Assembly (NCBI RefSeq): GCF_001263205.1
Contig: NZ_CP012333.1
Span: 4,937,001 to 5,001,000, forward strand
DNA length: 64,000 nt
Direction of reading: 5' to 3'
DNA from: Labilithrix luteola
GTDB lineage: Bacteria > Myxococcota_A > Polyangia > Polyangiales > Polyangiaceae
Under the pieces are notes generated by a model. The model was not told the DNA's origin, did not search any database, and saw only the letters and a list, made by a program, of their open reading frames with translations. The position numbers and the translations under genes are program-made. Positions 61,593 through 64,000 of this stretch are shown one piece after another. The number at the start of each line of letters is the position of its first letter. The stretch's first letter is position 1.

Positions 61593-62918
61593 TCAGGAAA
61601 GTTCGGTGAGCGGGCTGCTGTTGAACTGCGGATCGCCGAAGCTGTTCGTGGGAACGCCGACGGCGGTGGCAACGGTCGACAGCAGACGCGTGTGCGGCTG
61701 ACCCTTGAAGTCGATCGCTTTGCCGGGCTTGAAGAAGCCACTGGCGCTGCCGGCCATGACGTACGGCATGTCGACGCGCTGGTGAATCTCACCGAGAGAC
61801 TGTTCGTGGCACCAGAGCACCACGCAATTGTCGAGCATCGTGCCGTTGCCCTCGGGGATCGCCTCGAGCTTCTGACACAGGTAGAGGAACTGTTCGCAAT
61901 ACCAGGTCTCGATCTTCGTGAGGTAATCCTCGGCCGTCGCTTCATCGACGCCCGCGACCTCGCGGTGACCCAGCGAGTGGTGGCCGGCGCCGCTCGGAAC
62001 TCCCGCCCAGGTGTGGACGATCGAGCTCGCGTCGTTCGACCACTGGAGCGTTGCCACGCGCGTGAGGTCGCAAGCGATGGCCGCCACGAGGTTGTCCATC
62101 TGCAGTTTGCCGACCGCTGCGAAGTTCGTGGGGTCCTGGATGTCCATCGTGCTCGGGGTTTTCGGCACGGTGCACGCGCCCACGGCCGTGACGAGCTGCT
62201 TTTCGAGCTCGCGGACCGAGGTGAGGTGCGCGTCGAACTTCGCGGCTTCGACCGACCCAAGCTTGCACCGGATGTCGTTCAGCTCGGCGCTGACTCCGTC
62301 GAGAATGCTCTGGCGCTGGGCGCGCACGCGCGCGAGCTCGGCGGGGTCGAGCGTGAAGTCCCCGAAGATGCGGTTGAACGCCTGCATCGGGTCGTCTTCG
62401 CCGACGACGGGCTGGCCCTTGCCGCGTGCGGAGATGTGATAGGCGCCGGTCTGCACGCCGAACTGGAGCGAGCTGAACTTCGTGAATTGACCGAGCGCGT
62501 TGCCGATGTGCTGATCGATGGACATGCCGCCCGGCTGGAGCGGCGTGCCCTGGTAGCCGGTGAGCATGTTGGCGTTGTCGGGCTCGTGGTTGACCGGCAC
62601 CGGCTCGATGAGTGCGGACTTCATGTCCAGGCCGCGGAGCAGCGACACCTTCGACTTGAGGGGCATGAGCGGTTGCAGAATCCGCTTGAAGGCGAAGTTG
62701 TTTCCGCCGCCGCCGACCGCGGGGCTGTTGAGGGGTGGGTTGTTGCCTGGAACGGGCCAGAGCTCGTTGAAGACGGTGCCGTTCGGCGTAGCGAAGATGA
62801 TGAGGCGCTTGGGGAAGTTGCCCGTATCTGCGCTGCTCTGACGATTCATGAACGGGAGCGCGAGAGCGCCCGCGGCGACGGAGAGACCCTGGAGGAAGTG
62901 ACGCCGGGAGAACTTCAT
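61593..62918 (-). CDS. Secreted DUF1552-family protein
   Basis: 441 residues; start MKFSRRHFLQGLSVAAGALA, a Tat signal with the twin Arg, preceded by AGGAG. DUF1552 landmarks: RLIIFATPNGTVFNELWPVP, LKSKVSLLRGLDMKS, NANMLTGYQGTPLQPGGMSI, VHTWAGVPSGAGHHSLGHRE (His cluster), and MLDNCVVLWCHEQSLGEIH. The family is uncharacterised, and is usually paired with a DUF1592/1588/1585 cytochrome-like protein, as here. ATG 62918 overlaps that gene's stop. Confidence 0.93.
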   Translation of the reverse strand: MKFSRRHFLQGLSVAAGALALPFMNRQSSADTGNFPKRLIIFATPNGTVFNELWPVPGNNPPLNSPAVGGGGNNFAFKRILQPLMPLKSKVSLLRGLDMKSALIEPVPVNHEPDNANMLTGYQGTPLQPGGMSIDQHIGNALGQFTKFSSLQFGVQTGAYHISARGKGQPVVGEDDPMQAFNRIFGDFTLDPAELARVRAQRQSILDGVSAELNDIRCKLGSVEAAKFDAHLTSVRELEKQLVTAVGACTVPKTPSTMDIQDPTNFAAVGKLQMDNLVAAIACDLTRVATLQWSNDASSIVHTWAGVPSGAGHHSLGHREVAGVDEATAEDYLTKIETWYCEQFLYLCQKLEAIPEGNGTMLDNCVVLWCHEQSLGEIHQRVDMPYVMAGSASGFFKPGKAIDFKGQPHTRLLSTVATAVGVPTNSFGDPQFNSSPLTELS

Positions 62919-64000
62919 TGGCAAGCTCCTGCGCTCGTATCGATCTTCCGGTAACGGAATGAATCCGACTTTGCGACGAGGATGATGAGCTCTTTCAGGT
63001 TGTATCCAGATTTTGCGAAGTCGGTTTGCACGCCCTGTATGGGGCAGGCGTCGTCCGTCGCGTCCGGGCGTTCGAGCGCGTAACGGAACCACTGCGTCGC
63101 CACGCACTTGCGGACCTGGTCGCTCTGCACCAGCTTGTCGACGAGGCCGGTCAGGCCAACGAACTTGCCGTCGACGTCGGTGCCGACGAGCTCGCCGCTG
63201 GAATCGACGGGGAGGTTGTTCTCCGTCGCGCGGAATGCGCCAACGCCATCGAACTCTTCGAAGGCAAGGCCGATCGGATCCATGAGCTTGTGACAGCCCG
63301 CGCAAACCGGATCTTTGGAATGCTGGGCGAATCGCTCGCGCGTGGTGGTGGTGGCGTCGGCGGAGGGCGGGCTGGTGTTCGCGTTGGCCGGCGGTGAGGG
63401 CATCTGCTGGCAGAGAATGCGCTCGCGAATGAACTTCCCGCGATGGACCGGCGAGGTCTGCGCCTCGTGCGCGTTGGCGGCGAGGAAGCTGGCTTCGCCG
63501 AAGACGCCACGGCGCTGCTTGGGGTCGAGGTCGACGCGCGTGAAGGCATTGCCGGTTACTCCCTGGATTCCGTAGAGCTCCGCCAGCGGGCCGTTGACGA
63601 ATGTGAATGGCGCGTCGATCAGCGTCTCGAGGTGCGCGTCGCCATTCCAGAGAATCGAATTGACGAATTGCTTCGTCTCCTCCGCCATCGCCGCACGGAG
63701 CGCGGGATTGAACTGAGGATACGTGTTCGTCGATTTGTTCATCTTGAGTACTTTGGCGAGGCCGAGCCACTCACTGTAGAAATTCATGATGCCGTCATGC
63801 GAACGCGGGTCGTCGAGCATGCGTCGCGCCTGCGCTTCGACGTCCTGCACGGTGTCGAGCTTGCCCTGATCGGCGGCGTCGAAGAGCGCCTGGTCCGGCA
63901 TGGTTCCCCAGATCGAATAAGAGAGGCGCGACGCGATCTCGTAGCCGGTGAGGGGAGCGGCACCATCCTTGGCGCGAGCGAGGTCGCCGGTCTCGATGTG
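62915..64000 (-). CDS. DUF1592/DUF1588/DUF1585 protein, heme-binding-like (5' end beyond window)
   Basis: 362 codons inside the window, still open at base 64000, so the N-terminal part (usually a DUF1587 domain and signal) lies to the right. DUF1592 region: APLTGYEIASRLSYSIWGTM and FYSEWLGLAKVLKMNKST. DUF1588: QRRGVFGEASFLAANAHEAQ, RGKFIRERILCQQMP, and a heme c motif CAGCH in VCAGCHKLMDPIGLAFEEFD. DUF1585 tail: LKELIILVAKSDSFRYRK. The single CxxCH suggests a c-type cytochrome that partners the downstream DUF1552 protein. Stop overlaps the next start (ATGA). Confidence 0.93.
   Translation of the reverse strand, partial: HIETGDLARAKDGAAPLTGYEIASRLSYSIWGTMPDQALFDAADQGKLDTVQDVEAQARRMLDDPRSHDGIMNFYSEWLGLAKVLKMNKSTNTYPQFNPALRAAMAEETKQFVNSILWNGDAHLETLIDAPFTFVNGPLAELYGIQGVTGNAFTRVDLDPKQRRGVFGEASFLAANAHEAQTSPVHRGKFIRERILCQQMPSPPANANTSPPSADATTTTRERFAQHSKDPVCAGCHKLMDPIGLAFEEFDGVGAFRATENNLPVDSSGELVGTDVDGKFVGLTGLVDKLVQSDQVRKCVATQWFRYALERPDATDDACPIQGVQTDFAKSGYNLKELIILVAKSDSFRYRKIDTSAGACQ

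Noticed and set aside
61692..62954. 420-codon plus frame over the DUF1552 gene
   Set aside because: Shadow composition; DUF1552 motifs and a Tat signal are on the other strand.

Overview
The window looks like chromosomal DNA from a large-genome, high-GC member of the Myxococcota, most probably Polyangia (Labilithrix/Polyangiaceae-like; inferred from protein style, not from a marker gene). The signs are a eukaryote-like Ser/Thr kinase, very many lipoproteins with Asp/Ala/Thr-rich linkers after the lipid-anchored Cys, Cys-rich repeat and IgGFc-binding-type surface proteins, a MYXO-CTERM-like tail on a metalloprotease, and DUF1552/DUF1592 secreted proteins. I saw no rRNA, tRNA, CRISPR array, prophage or replication origin.

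Layout. 1-6.8 kb: Ser/Thr kinase (cut by the left edge), a PPC-like lipoprotein, and a 1714-residue TPR protein. 6.8-13.5 kb: phosphodiester glycosidase, ArsC/Spx-like protein, small membrane proteins, a matrixin-like protease, and a divergent TetR / NAD(P)-binding protein pair around an 11-bp inverted-repeat operator, with an NAPE-PLD-like metallo-hydrolase overlapping the TetR gene. 13.5-22 kb: penicillin-binding protein 1C overlapping a bacterial alpha-2-macroglobulin with an intact CVEQ thioester motif, then a ferredoxin. 22-31.5 kb: an internally duplicated 1016-residue lipoprotein, a GAF-like protein, an outer-membrane barrel, a dienoyl-CoA isomerase-type crotonase, and a lipoprotein protein-arginine deiminase (PAD) translationally coupled to a HEAT-like repeat protein. 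31.5-38.5 kb: PEGA lipoprotein, and a LysR regulator divergent from an RND pump and its adaptor. 38.5-46.7 kb: two paralogous lipoproteins, an RTX-repeat lipoprotein, a lipase-like lipoprotein and a MATE transporter; the last two are each broken by one missing base in a C/G run.

46.8-50.2 kb is an accessory patch: a GFA-like zinc protein, four copies of an 18-bp repeat upstream of a RAYT-type Y1 transposase, a degraded IS3-family transposase, one small exported protein and a coding-like fragment.

50.2-59.4 kb is the most system-like region. Seven minus-strand genes, six of the junctions overlapping or very short, run from an ECF sigma factor through a single-pass membrane protein (candidate anti-sigma factor) to five exported proteins: a Cys-rich repeat lipoprotein, two propeller-type lipoproteins sharing a DVWAxG/HxDG repeat, an RCC1 propeller lipoprotein and an IgGFc-binding-type lipoprotein. 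An outer-membrane barrel gene lies just upstream. I read it as a sigma-controlled cell-surface module of unknown function. 59.4-64 kb: an FAD-linked oxidase wrecked by an internal deletion, and an operon of DUF1592/1588/1585 protein (cut by the right edge), DUF1552 protein and a LamG-like lipoprotein.
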